From Caprella mutica (lineage: Eukaryota > Arthropoda > Malacostraca > Amphipoda > Caprellidae): a stretch of DNA of 64,000 bases. Under the pieces are notes generated by a model. That model was not told where the DNA came from. It was given only the letters and a program-made list of their open reading frames with translations, and did no database searches. Below, in pieces: positions 13,482 through 26,200 of the stretch. The DNA lies in the NCBI GenBank assembly GCA_947561585.1, contig CANNZV010001172.1:1-64000 (forward strand), given 5' to 3'. The translations under genes were made by a program, and so were the position numbers. How positions within the stretch are numbered: position 1 is the stretch's first letter; every line of letters begins with the position of its first letter.

Positions 13482-13701
13482 TCTCACTGCTCTCACAGCT
13501 CTCACAGCTCTCACAGCTCTCACAGCTCTCACAGCTCTCACAGCTCTCACTGCTCTCACAGCTCTCACAGCTCTCACTGCTCTCACAGCTCTCACAGCTC
13601 TCACAGCTCTCACTGCTCTCACAGCTCTCACAGCTCTCACTGCTCTCACAGCTCTCACAGCTCTCACAGCTCTCACTGCTCTCACAGCTCTCACAGCTCT
13701 C
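13482..13701. repeat. 9-bp minisatellite, about 24 copies
   Basis: The unit is CTCACAGCT with an alternative CTCACTGCT. The order of T and A variants repeats every seven units (T A A T A A A), a 63-bp higher-order period. Frames on both strands are open, giving runs of two- or three-residue repeats with no protein signature. Confidence 0.95.
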
Positions 13702-13996
13702 GATTACCCATGTATATTCATGCTCTCTTTTTCTCTTGAGTGAATCATTCCCTAAAATCATTCATAGTTTTGTTTTTTAGGCTTTAGCACCAAAGACATC
13801 AGAGCCAGGGTATTTGCATAGTGAACGCTGATGTGAACAACACCCACTGCTGTGGTCAGCACTCTTACGGAGTACACACCTGGAGAGATAATGTAAATAC
13901 TAATGCACCAACTATTGAAGCTGAGATGCAAATTAATACACTGAATTAATAGTGATTATATACTGCACTAGGATGTTAGTAGGGAAGTGACGTAAT

Positions 13997-14195
13997 ACCG
14001 TGCAGTTATGTATTACCGTACAGTTAGGTATTACCGTACAGTTACATATAACCGTACAGTTAGGTATTACCGTGCAGTTTGGTATTACCGTACAGTTAGG
14101 TATTACCGTACAGTTACATATAACCGTACAGTTGGGTATTACCGTACAGTTTGGTATTACCGTACAGTTACATATTACCGTACAGTTAGGTACGG
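13997..14195. repeat. 18-bp minisatellite, about 11 copies
   Basis: The unit is TACCGTACAGTTAGGTAT with variants TTACATATAACC and TTTGGTAT. It shares GTACAGTTA-like sequence with the 38-bp array 800 bp upstream, so the two may have a common source. Confidence 0.9.
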
Positions 14196-15214
14196 TTTAT
14201 CCAGTCTAAGATAGCTTACTGCATACGAATGCTATAAATTTTCCACCTAATTTTAATTCACATGAAAAATATTCCAGAGGTTTCATTTTTCAACCTAGGC
14301 CTAATTTATGCTAAACATCTCCAAAAAATAGCCTCTCTGTTTTGTACCTGGCAATTGAAGTGTAAGAAACTAATTACAGAAATTAAAAGATACAAAGGAA
14401 CAAAAGCCATAATTTAATCTAGAAAAATAGTAAGTAAAATTGGTGATAAATTGCAGTGTTTTGCTGTCTTCTGTGATGGCATTTTATTAATGGTAATTAG
14501 AAGCTTAATTTACCGTGTTATTGCTTTAATTTTGGGTCTAATATATAATTCAGTTTGCTTTTATAAACTTTTAATTACATTCAATAATTATTATATATTT
14601 TGTTATACCTATATTTAAAAATTTCAAAAACAAATTATTATGAAATATTCCAATATCTCATCAGGTTACAAAATAATTCAATTTTTCAGTTTATTTTCCT
14701 GTCTACGTAGAACTCCACTCATAAAATATTTATGTAACCATAAAAAGTGCCTCCTATAAGTGTGATGTAGAAATTTATGGCCGAGAGACAACAGTAGATG
14801 ATGAAATTGCGCAACAATATTGCGCAAAATGACTATTTCAGTGCAAAATAATATATAAGTAGTAAGATCAATACTAGTTAAATATTGAATTTCAAGCCTA
14901 AATCATGAATAAATTGTAAAATTGCAAAACACATGTGAGAGTAAATCAAATATTCTTAGTGAACCCTACCGACTATATTTTAATCTCATTAAATATCACT
15001 AGAGATACCATACACTCTCACTAATAAGAGCAATCATTCGGGACTGAATAGTAAGAATCCAATAGATATTACGGCAGCACGAAGCATTGAAAGGAAATAA
15101 GCAACAGAATCGTCAAAACAATCCAATTTATTCGACAAAAATATATTTTGAGACGCTGTACAGAAGCGGCTTACATTCTTATTACTGGACGGATGAAGGA
15201 AAGAAGGTACTGAA
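14196..15214. other. AT-rich intergenic DNA
   Basis: No gene recognised. A short dyad, TTGCGCAACAATATTGCGCAA, occurs near 14807-14827 (21 positions including the centre). Confidence 0.5.
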
Positions 15215-15412
15215 GGGACAGGTGTTTGGAGAGAGGGACAGGTGTTTGGAGAGAGAGTGAGAGAGGTGTTTGGAGAGAGAGTGAGAGAGGTGTTTGGAGA
15301 GAGAGACAGGTGTTTGGAGAGAGGGACAGGTGTTTGGAGAGAGGGACAGGTGTTTGGTGAGAGAGACAGGTGTTTGGTGAGAGAGACAGGTGTTTGGGGA
15401 GAGCCACGTGTT
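15215..15412. repeat. ~19-bp GA-rich minisatellite, about 9 copies
   Basis: The unit is about ACAGGTGTTTGGAGAGAGG, with longer versions containing GTGAGAGAG. A related fragment (ACAGGTGTTTGTAGAGAGAG then GTGAGAGAGGTGTTT) lies at 16372-16415, so the intervening sequence may have been inserted into a once larger array. Confidence 0.85.
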
Positions 15413-16371
15413 AGAGAGTGTCACAAGGATAAAGATACCATAAAAAGGCACAATATGCCCATCCAAAGATAGCCCCTTTGCACTCTGCCCAGCAAGCTGT
15501 GCGCTCGACGTTAGGTGAACAACGGAGCATGGTGAATCTGTCTTACTTACTTCCCACTTGGAGCCTATGTACTCCAAACCGTACTCCCAAACCTGACAAA
15601 GGAAGAACCTCCATCAGTCGCAGGAGTACAATTTGTGTGCAATCATAGACTGCAAAATTTATCCTGGACTTGGTCAGTCAAACCCGGCAATCGCTCAGCC
15701 TCATGAAGTCCGCTGCTTTCCCTCTTTGAAGTCAATGGACCACTTCTTCTTTTTAAATCTGAAAAATTCATGCTTCAGGGTACCAGGTCCGTTTTTCCTT
15801 TTGTATGATCCAAGTGGGACGTCACGAATTCCTATCTCCTTATCTGGTAACCTGACTATACCTGAACATCTGTGCATGGTTGATGTGCATCGGTAGGGGT
15901 GGGATATTTTGGCTCTTCCAAGCCACAGGGGGTTAAAGTGGTAGAGTTTAGCTCTACCCCTCCAAACTCTGTAAAACTATTTGATGTGCAACACCCATTG
16001 TCTCCCTCGCCACCACACGCGGCAACAAGGGCAGGGTATACATAGCTCTTGAATCTTGAGACCAACAACAGGAGGTATAGGGATGCGGTTTCCCTCCACA
16101 GTCCACAGTTGTCAGAACGACAGTTCCCCCTCAAGGTAAGACCTCTCACCTTGAGGGAGAGGCAAGGATGCCTCTGCCCCCCTTCTGTCCCATTGGTTTA
16201 GCTCGATAAATGTGGTTCAAATCAGTGTTCAGTTCAGATCTGAGGGTTGACAGGGTCGTTATCAGGATTTGAAGTCAGAGTTACCTTCTCTTTAGCCTCG
16301 CATCTTTGTGACACTTACAGAGTGTGGGCGGTTCTATATCAGAGTTTTCGTTCTCCTATATATAGATAATA
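15413..16371. other. GC-richer island without a recognised gene
   Basis: Base composition is clearly less AT-rich than either flank, and paired motifs such as CTTGAGGGAGAGG / CCTCAAGGTAAGACC are visible around 16125-16165. Frames of 87 and 97 codons are present but resemble no family I know. Its position between two pieces of the same GA-rich repeat suggests an insertion, possibly transposon-derived. Function unknown. Confidence 0.4.
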
Positions 16372-16496
16372 CAGGTGTTTGTAGAGAGAGAGAGAGAGAG
16401 TGAGAGAGGTGTTTTTATAATTATTTATAATATATATAAACTCCAATGATAATTATAAAAAAATGGAATATTTTTAATATAAATTAGATTTTTTTC

Positions 16497-17055
16497 ATTT
16501 AAAGGTCCTCTTCAGGCTCCGGGGGAAAAATGAGTTTATTACATAATATTATAGAACTAAGGTCTATTATCAATCTGCAAACAGCATACAATTCATTCCA
16601 GTATATAATATTTTATATGCTTTAGAAGTTTTTAATACTCTGTGTGCAACAATAATTTATACGACACACTAATCTGACGCTGAAGAAGAAGATTGTACAC
16701 TCTTTGTTTTGATTTCAAATTTGAATTTTAAAAACAAACAATGCATTTTCAGCCTTTGTTTAATATTTATATTATTTCATGAAGTATATATAAACGTTTC
16801 TATACCAATTTTATACCAATTTTATACCTTTACACGAATATTAAATGATGAATTGTTTATTCCTCAATAGCTGGTATTAAAAAAATGGTGTACATTCTTT
16901 TTCTTTTGACAGATAATTAAAAAGTCGTAAGTAAAACGGTTATTGTAGAGATTTGATTTTAAAAATCTATAAAAGTATATAGAATAAATAAATGGTATCA
17001 AATTCCATGGGATTTGCAGCAAAATGATAAGAAACATTAGCCTCGTTGATTAAAA
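16497..17055. mobile_element. AAGGTCCTC-ended element, copy 1 (3' end missing or diverged)
   Basis: From TTAAAGGTCCTCTTCAGG it matches the element at 35792-36470 over blocks such as GAGTTTATTACATAATATTA, AACTAAGGTCTAT and CTTTGTTTTGATTT. Similarity is followed to GCCTCGTTGAT near 17042. The closing GGACCTTTAA end seen in the other copy is not found here. No coding frame. Confidence 0.65.
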
Positions 17056-18828
17056 TAATTAAAAATACATTTAGTATTAAATATGAAATAAATAGTTATT
17101 TCACATAATAACGGCTACATTACGTACGTCGTACATATTTAATTGCAATTAATATTACTAGTATATTTCTATAATAATTTAAATTATAATTTACAGTTTG
17201 CATATTAATTAATATCTTTAAAAGTAGCATTATAATTCAACATTCAAAGAAAATTATATTAGATATTTTCATTATATGGCACTATTAATTACTATATCAT
17301 ATACAAAAAGCACACTTCGTTAAAAGTATATACATATTATACAGTGATTTCTAGGTTCTCTTAATTATCGGTCAGTTACGCATTTTTAAAAATTAAAATT
17401 AAAATATTAATTGAAATTATACAATCCCAAAAAATAACAGTTTGACGGCCAGGGCTCATATATCAATGGGAAATTGAGACTCCACTGGCGATTATATTTT
17501 AATAAACAATATTTCGAGCAGGTTTCTTAGCTCGTTTTCAAGTTGTTCCTGAAAACAAGCTAAAAAACCTGCTCAAAATATTGTTTCTTAAAATATAATC
17601 GCCAGTGGAGTCTCAATTTCCCATTTATGAGAAATATTATATTAAGCTCTTCTGAAAGTAAATGCAAAAAGATATCTTCGTGGAACTCCAATTTCAGTCA
17701 AATTTATGTAGCACTGAATTCTCTAATTTCTTTTATTCTCAGCTGATTTATTTCTCTTCATTTCCCTAACGTGATTTAGTGTCGCACCTGTTAGCTTCTT
17801 GGAAATATCCTAAAGTTGCTGAAGAAGTGTGATAGAAGCTGGCAAAACATCAAAATATTCACTATGAGCATATATAGGTTTTTATAGATTGATGTATAAT
17901 CAATAATAAGTATAATCTTTTAATATACTATATTCAGCTGAGTATAAGTTTCTTTTATATATTATATACCATACTATTTTTATTTATTTTATACCGCTAG
18001 GTATAAGTTTTTTTTAATATATAATAATATATTTTACAGCTATTTCTTTGATATTATACATCTCTATTAAATTTCAATTATATTAATTATCGTTCGGAAA
18101 AATAATTAGATTATTATTTCACACTAACAGTAACAGTGGTAAATTATGTTGATACATTATCTAATAATAATTAAAGTAATTATTTTTGACTACCGTGACG
18201 TACTACATTTAAATTTTAAGAGCTTCTCTTTTATTCTACAATAGTTACATTGTTCTATAATAACTGAATATAACTGTAACTGACATCATGTACATTGTAC
18301 CAGATAAAATGCGTACCGAATTACCATGCCTCATCGATCGTATCTACCGATGGCTTTCGCATGCGCCTATTTTTGGCAATGGGAAATTCAAAATATTTCC
18401 TTCAGTCCAAGTGTGTTAATTTTCTTTCTACAACAAAATCAGAATCTTAACATTTTTCTAAGTTGAATAAAGAGTCTTCCCGATGATAGAATCACAAAAG
18501 AAAGCGCTAGGGTTGAGCAGTCTATCAGACTCTCTCTTCCATTGAAGAAGTAGATGGAGTTTGAAACTGGTGCAAATCCTTAGAGCCAATATACTGCAGC
18601 AAATGGTTCGAAATGTGCAGGTAGCAAATCTGATCTTTGAGACGCGGATTGGAGGGGTAAGACGCTTGCCTGTCAAAAATAACGACTTCTAAAACTTACC
18701 ACCAAATTAGCTTTTCTGGAGAGAGGTAGAGTTCTTTCTTTGGAAAATACTTTTGCTATGTTTAAGGGATGGTAAAAAAGTAAATTAGAAAAAGGAAAAT
18801 ATGTGAGAGAACATTCAGCTAAATTTGT
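17056..18828. other. Very AT-rich intergenic DNA
   Basis: Apart from the foldback element at 17465-17625 I see no gene, RNA or array here. Confidence 0.5.
17465..17625. mobile_element. Foldback (hairpin) element, ~160 bp
   Basis: The left arm begins AATGGGAAATTGAGACTCCA; the right arm ends with the reverse complement TGGAGTCTCAATTTCCCATT. Pairing continues inward through CTGGCGATTATATTTTAA, ACAATATTT and GAGCAGGTTT to a short loop near 17545. This is the structure of a snap-back MITE or of RNA able to fold almost end to end. No coding frame. Confidence 0.85.
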
Positions 18829-19766
18829 ATGCGAACATACATCGGAACAATGTTCCATCGGACATATATCGGAACAATGTTCTATGGCGAAAATATATCG
18901 GAACAATGTTCTATGGCGAAAATATATCGGAACAATGTTCCATCGAACATTTATCGGAACAATGTTCTATGGCGAACATAAATCGGAACAATGTTCTATG
19001 GCGAACATAAATCGGAACAATGTTCTATGGCGAACATATATCGGAACAATGTTCCATCGAACATTTATCGGAACAATGTTCTATGGCGAGCATAAATCGG
19101 AACAATGTTCCATGGCGAACATATATCGGAACAATGTTCCATGGCGAACATATATCGGAACAATGTTCCATGTCGAACATATATCGGAACAATGTTCCAT
19201 GTCGAACATATATCGGAACAATGTTCTATGGCGAACATATATCGGAACAATGTTCCATGGCGAACATATATCGGAACAATGTTCCATGGCGAACATATAT
19301 CGGAACAATGTTCCATGTCGAACATATATCGGAACAATGTTCCATGTCGAACATATATCGGAACAATGTTCCATGTCGAACATATATCGGAACAATGTTC
19401 CATGTCGAACATTTATCGGAACAATGTTCTATGGCGAACATAAATCGGAACAATGTTCCATGTCGAACATATATCGGAACAATGTTCCATGTCGAACATA
19501 TATCGGAACAATGTTCCATGTCGAACATATATCGGAACAATGTTCCATGTCGAACATATATCGGAACAATGTTCCATGGCGAACATATATCGGAACAATG
19601 TTCCATGTCGAACATATATCGGAACAATGTTCCATGTCGAACATATATCGGAACAATGTTCCATGTCGAACATATATCGGAACAATGTTCTATGGCGAAC
19701 ATATATCGGAACAATGTTCCATGTCGAACATATATCGGAACAATGTTCTATGGCGAACATATATCG
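18829..19766. repeat. 29-bp minisatellite with a perfect dyad in every unit, about 32 copies
   Basis: The unit is CGAACATATATCGGAACAAT then GTTCCATGG or GTTCCATGT. GGAACA-A-TGTTCC is an exact inverted repeat around one base and is almost invariant, while flanking positions vary (ATATATCGG/ATAAATCGG/ATTTATCGG; TCCATGG/TCTATGG/TCCATGT). Open frames on both strands come from the lack of stops in the unit. Confidence 0.95.
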
Positions 19767-19789
19767 CAACTTGGTATAAAGTAACCAAT

Positions 19790-21370
19790 ATCAATGTTCA
19801 CGGGTCTAGGTCACATGAACCAAGGTCATTTGATTCCCAGTCCTATTTTCCGTTTACACATCTAGTGTTCATTTATTATTGGTGTATATAAGAAACTAAG
19901 TAATAAAGAAACAAGTAATAAAGAAACTAAGTATTAAGGGTAAAAACAGCCAACAAGAATTAAATCTTTTTTATTCAAATATGTAACAATATATGCTTTC
20001 AAATTTACATTCAGGCAACAACAAAAAATATTCAATGGTAAAATCAAATGTACGTGTAAACCGCACTTTTATCATAACTAGCACATATGACAAGTCAAAT
20101 AAATCAGGGACATGTCTCGTAATTATTTCTCCTAGGATAGAAACTAATTGAGGAGTACTTTTTACAATAATTTCACGGTAGTTTTCAGTTAGGCTGTTTT
20201 CTTCGTTACTATTAGAAACATGTCATCATGCAGGTGGGATAGGTCGATAATCATTCTATGGTAAATAACTTAAACTCTTTACCATAAAATGATTTTCAAT
20301 TTATCCAACCTACTTGGTCTTAATGTTTACAATAGTTACAGCAAAAACAGCTTAAGAAAGTAAAGGAATATTCACTTAGCTTGCAAATGAACCAATCAAT
20401 AGCTGGTTAATATTTCCTATCACCTGTAATATGTTTTCTGACTAGTTGTAAATCTAAATTATTTGTAAATAATAATAATTTCGGTGATCAGTTCAAGCTA
20501 TCTGAATTCTGTTAATTTTATTATTATTATATATATAAATTTATTACTTGAATAGTAGATGTTAGTTTGTTTCACAAGTTTTAGTTACTATTTAAACAGA
20601 TGCCAATTTTTATATAAATAATTATCGTAATATATTATTTTATGATAAGTATATAATTATACAAACAAATTTACGAAATGAATTAGAAGACCAGGGACCA
20701 ATTGATTGGGGGATCAAATGACCGGGGACCAATTTACCGGCCACCCATTTTCACAAAGACGACATGAAGAGTTGCATAATTCAATGTTGATAATTTAAAA
20801 CATTAATGACATCGGATTTTAAAGTCGATGTGTATTATAGGAAACACGACATATGTGTTTATATATAGGAAACACAGAAACTGATTTAATATGTTAATAT
20901 ACTTATAAAAACTATATAAGTTTATATATCATGTTATTTACCATATGCATGTGTCTTTAGTACGATTACCCAAAAATTTATCGATAAATCCAGTATATTA
21001 CTAAAATTTTAATAAATTCAAGTCTATATTAATAATCAAGTTCATGTATTTTGACATTTTTTTCTGAATCAACATATAAAACACAATTAATAATTAGAGA
21101 TGAAATATAACTATAAGTTCACATATTAAAGTAAAAACATTTTGTTCCAATGCAAATAAACACTTTACTCTCTTCATCCATTTTATTTCTGATAAACTTT
21201 GTCTTGAGAACTAAAAACAACTCTAATAAAATATTCCCTTTAACATTACATGAAATAAAATGAAATAATAACATCTTCAGTGGACCTAATTTCAATTTCT
21301 TTGTACCACATTGCATGGTGTATTACTTGAAATAGGTGATAGCCACTCGTGGATCGCATACCTTCGCCGC
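19790..21370. other. AT-rich intergenic DNA
   Basis: No exon-like sequence, RNA gene or array recognised. Confidence 0.5.
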
Positions 21371-21905
21371 CACTTATAAAGAACCTTGACCATTCAAAAA
21401 TCCTTGAGTTATAAATGACCTTGACCATTCAAAAATCCTTGAGTTATAAATGACCTTGACCATCAAATAATACTTGAGTTGTAAATGACCTTGACCATCT
21501 AATAATACTTGAGTTGTAAATGACCTTGACCATCTAATAATACTTTAGTTATAAATGACCTTGACCATCTAATAATACTTGAGTTGTAAATGACCTTGAC
21601 CTCTTACCAGTTCGCTCCCAAAATCTTTTATCAGATGGTTCCTGGTTCCACCAAATTTCAGGCAACTTGATTGAATACATTTTGAGTTATAAAGGACCTT
21701 GACCTTTGACCCGATCTCTCTCATAATCTAATAAACTGGTTCATGGAAAAGAACCAATCGTCCCACATAATTTAAGTCGATATGGTTCAATACTTTTTAA
21801 ATTATGAATAGCCTTGAACTTGACCTTTGACCTGTTCGCTCACAAAATCTTATCAACTGGTTCCTGGAAATTGACCAATCGTCAAACCAAATTTCAGGCA
21901 ATTTG
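21371..21905. repeat. GACCTTGACC-type dispersed repeat with a local tandem block
   Basis: Between 21375 and 21604 a ~35-bp unit containing TAAATGACCTTGACCATCTA then ATAATACTTGAGTT is repeated about six times. It continues into diverged ~100-bp blocks with GACCAATCGTC, AATTTCAGGCAA and TTTGGTTGAATA. The same block structure recurs at 25740-26080, so this is an interspersed family rather than a locus-specific array. Confidence 0.75.
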
Positions 21906-22994
21906 GTTGAATAGATTTGAAAATGTTACCAGTTGGTAGCATTTGTACTATTTATTATATCGAATGAAATTATTTAATTATCTACATTAAAAGCTATTTA
22001 AAATAAAGTGTTATTTTTCAATGTACTCTTGAAAAGCTCTGTCATTAAATTTATAATATATCCTGCATGGCCTATGCTGTAATAATATCGTCATTATTCA
22101 ATTAATAACATACTATTACACTTATTTTTCTTAAATAATAACAACAAATTTAGGTACAAACAGTATTAATTAGAACGTATAAAGATAATATCTACTATAC
22201 AGCACTGTGCGGATATTTACCTTTATTATTTATAAACTATGGTTTCTTCTTTTCTCCAGTTACCAATAGAAAGGCATTAGCTTTTTCTAATTGCACACCA
22301 GACGCAAAGTAACGAAGATATTAGCGCACTGTTCAATTGTAGGCGTGGTCATAAATCAACATACGGAATGTGACTTCCTGTGGCGCTGTGGAAAATGTTA
22401 CAACAATAAGATTTTAGAGGGGAATTAATTACGAGGAGTCAGTGGGCGATGAGTGCGTGTCATGAACTACTATTGTGTAGTTAGTTCAATGATGCAGTAC
22501 TCGGACACGTAGTTAGTCTGACAGTATTCGGAAAGTGTATTTGTTCATTACATTTTGAATATTTGTTACTGTTTTTCTATCCCAGTTTTGTTGTTGTGTT
22601 TTCCTATTTTGCTTTGACTTGGACATCGACATTTTCCTGAGGTTACTTTTGTTTGGGCTAGTTTCATATTGTTAATTTAAAGTAAAAAAAAACGTATATA
22701 GTGAGAAATAAGTTTTATCTACATATTATTTAATATACACGAGAGTAAAACACAAATACACAGATGCCTAATATGTAGAAATCAAACATTAACTTACATT
22801 TCACAAATAAGCCTGAAATATTAGAATAATGTGATTACTCTGGAATAAAAATTCACATTGTTTCTATAGTTTGATTTAAAAGAAAATGAACAACTATTAA
22901 AACTATTTTAGAGCTATTTTATAGAGCTATTTCCACTACATTCGTTAAAACTCTTAATCCGGGGTCTAACTAGGAATTTTCTCATTTTCCTCAG
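21906..22994 (+). promoter_or_regulatory. Upstream region of Mip; promoter not localised
   Basis: No coding sequence is visible. A 3' splice site (TTTTCCTCAG, AG at 22993-22994) just before the start codon implies at least one 5' UTR exon upstream, with the promoter farther left. The less AT-rich stretch around 22300-22640 is the likeliest place, but I see no decisive TATA box or initiator. Confidence 0.3.
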
Positions 22995-23011
22995 GTCTAA
23001 CGGGTCTAACT

Positions 23012-23200
23012 ATGGGATGGAGACTGCTGCTCCTCATCAGCCTCCTCTCTTGCTACGCCTCCTCCCAGCCATCACAGGAGGAGCAAGAGCTGCTCCACAG
23101 TAACCAGGGTCCTCTGGTGGTCCTAGCAGCCAGGGCCAAACGAGCCGGTTCCACATGGGGTCCTTTGGACGATTTGCTGGGCAATAGACTCTTCAGGAAG
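23012..23200 (+). CDS. Mip: Mip coding exon 1: signal peptide and N-terminal propeptide
   Basis: The frame opens MGWRLLLLISLLSCYASSQ: a short basic N-region, a leucine-rich hydrophobic core and small residues at a likely cleavage point near residue 17-19. A dibasic KR follows in RAKRAGSTWGPLDD. No W(X6)W core is present. The ATG at 23012 is chosen because it immediately precedes the signal peptide and follows a 3' splice site by 17 bases. The exon ends CTTCAGGAAG before GTAGGG, phase 0. Confidence 0.9.
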
Positions 23201-26200
23201 GTAGGGGTTACTTATAATAAATTATAGAAAATTGGCAAAGATAACACTAGCTTCATCTTAAATTAAAAGTATTGGGATATTTACGACCATATACATAATG
23301 TTCATTATAATTATTATACAGTTTTCTACATTATCGAAAAAGAGAAACCGATTGATAACTTTATTGATTTTAGTAAAAGGTTTGCACCACATGTCAATGT
23401 ACCGACTCACTCTGCACTGTGGTTAGATATTACTCACATGAGAGTTGTCTTTAATTCACACACATTATTTCATTCTTACATCTTTTTCTTTCCTCGTTTC
23501 ATCCCACAGACGTCACTAGAAGACGGCAATGACGTCAAGCTAGTGCTTACTATTCCAAAACTGAATGTGACATATAAGTTGCACTAACTTTCTATCATTT
23601 TATTATTAGAAATACATGGTGAATAGTTGACGTCATAAGCACACTAGATATGAATTGGTAAAAGAGGAAAACACAGTTTCAGCCTTCGAAGAAATGTGTA
23701 TATTTTTTAGTTTTCTTTGACCTTATAGAATGATTTAAAAGATTATATTTACTATTACTGTAGTGGCTAATGATGGCTTTGTTTTCAGGCGGGTCTGGCC
23801 ACCAGTCTGTCACGAATACGAGACGCATGGGGGAAAAAAGCGGACTGGAGCTCATTGAGGGTGAGTGAGAGAGTGAGGAGAGTGAGTGAGTGAGAGGAGA
23901 GTGAGTGAGAAAGAGAGTGAGTGAGTCTGTCACCAGTATCCCGATGTAGTCCCCTCTCTCTTTATTTTCTGTAGGCAGAGACACACATAGCTTTTCATGT
24001 GCCCTGACATGGTAATATAGAGCAGGTAGCTTTCAAATCATCTGCAGTTGGTTACAGTGGAGATCTTACTCATGTTACTAAGAAACTAATAACGCTAGGG
24101 ATCAAAGGGGCAGTCAACCCATAAGGACTAAGGACGGTATAGGGACATTTGGCCTAAAGACATTTGACCTAAAGACATTTGACCTAAAGACATTTGGTCT
24201 AAAGACATTTGGTCTAAAGACATTTGGCCTAAAGACATTTGACCTAAAGACATTTGGTCTAAAGACATTTGGTCTAAAGACATTTGGCCTAAAGACATTG
24301 GGCCTAAAGACATTTGTCCTAAAGACATTTGGTCTACAGACATTTGTCCTAAAGACATTTGTCCTAAAGACATTTGCCCTAAAGACATTTGGTCTACAGA
24401 CATTTGCCCTAAAGACATTTGGTCTACAGACATTTGTCCTAAAGACATTTGTCCAAAAGACATTTGCCCTAAAGACATTTGGTCTAAAGACATTTGGCCT
24501 AAAGACATTTGGCCTAAAGACATTTGGCCTAAAGACATTTGGTCTACAGACATTTGGTCTAAAGACATTTGGTCTAAAGACATTTGGCCTAAAGACATTT
24601 GGCCTAAAGACATTTGGTCTACAGACATTTGGTCTAAAGACATTTGTCCTAAAGACATTTGGCCTAAAGACATTTGGTCTAAAGACATTTGGCCTAAAGA
24701 CATTTGGTCTACAGACATTTGGTCTAAAGACATTTGTCCTAAAGACATTTGTCCTAAAGACATTTGCCCTAAAGACATTTGGTCTAAAGACATTTGTCCT
24801 AAAGACATTTGGTCTAAAGACATTTGGTCTAAAGACATTGGGCCTAAAGACATTTGGTCTAAAGACATTTGGCCTAAAGACATTTGGTCTAAAGACATTG
24901 GGCCTAAAGACATTTGGTCTAAAGACATTTGGCCTTAAGACATTTATTTAAATGACAGTTATTTAAAATTATAATAGAAGAAAACAAAAAAATTGTTTAA
25001 TAATATCATTTAGTGAAATAACAACAACATCTGACCATCTCTCTTACACAAATTAAAGGGTTACTGCCAATGACAATATAATTATAGGAATATTATTCCT
25101 TGCGGAGAAGATTTTTATTATAATGTTTTAATGTTAACAACTCATTGATTGGCTATGGAGATTGACCAATGAGTGTATAAGGGAGGTGTGCCCCCCCCCC
25201 CAAACCCCCCTGCAAGGTTGAAGAGTGAAATACAACAAACTAGAGGGTACTACAAATTACATTACAACCATCTATGTTTAGAGTTTCAAAGTTTATATTA
25301 TTTGAAAGGTAATTTAATTTAACTTCTAACTACATGTAAGGAGGAGGAGCCAGCAGGGTGAGGGAATGGAACACTAACGGTTTAGTGCTACGTCATAGTA
25401 GGCTCCTCCTTCTTGCCGACCAATCAGAGAAGAGTTAAACTTAAAAACTTTATTATTGCAGCACTGTATCGATAGAAACTTATGCGGTAGAAACATCATC
25501 TCCAAAACCTTATGCTTTGTTTACTATATTTTTTATACTTTTAGATGGAAGAAACTTACCGTTTTCAGGCACACCGTCTCTCTTACCTTCTCTCTTACCA
25601 TCTCTCTTACCACTTTTTCTCAGGGTTCTTGGGGTAAGAGGTCCGGTCTTCCTACAAGTGCTTTGAAGGAATTACAAGTAAGTAACAACTTTACAACTAA
25701 GTAACTTAGTAAGCAACAAATTTATAATTGAACTAGATGATGTGCACTCACCACCGCTTATAAATGACCTTGATCTTGACCATTTTTCTCGTTCACTCCC
25801 AAAATGCACTCAAATGGCCAATCGTCCCACTAAATATCATGCAATTTGGTTGAATAATTTTTGAGATATAAATGACCTTGACCTTTCACCTAATCGTTCC
25901 CAAAATATAATAAACTGATTCCTGGATAATGACCTATCCTCTCACCAAATTTCAGGCAATTTGTTTTGATACTTTTTGAATTATTGCGTTATAAATGACC
26001 TTGACCCTTGACCGGGTCTTTCCCAAAATTTTGCCAGATGCTTCATGAACATTGACTAATCATCCCTTAATTCTTTTTGAATTATGCGAATAACAAGATG
26101 ATAAATAAATAAATACCACCTAAAATATAACTTTCTGCACCCTGCAAAGGTAATAAATAAGTAGTTAACATTGAAATATATAGCTGCAGTCATCGATAAG

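Noticed and set aside
13357..13761. Low-complexity frames over the 9-bp array (Ser/Cys/Glu, Ala/Val/Arg and Thr/Ala/Leu repeats)
   Set aside because: Same period artefact; four frames are open simultaneously.
15633..16149. Two ~90-codon frames in the GC-richer island
   Set aside because: No recognisable motif, no splice context, and opposite strands; may be transposon-derived but cannot be supported as genes.
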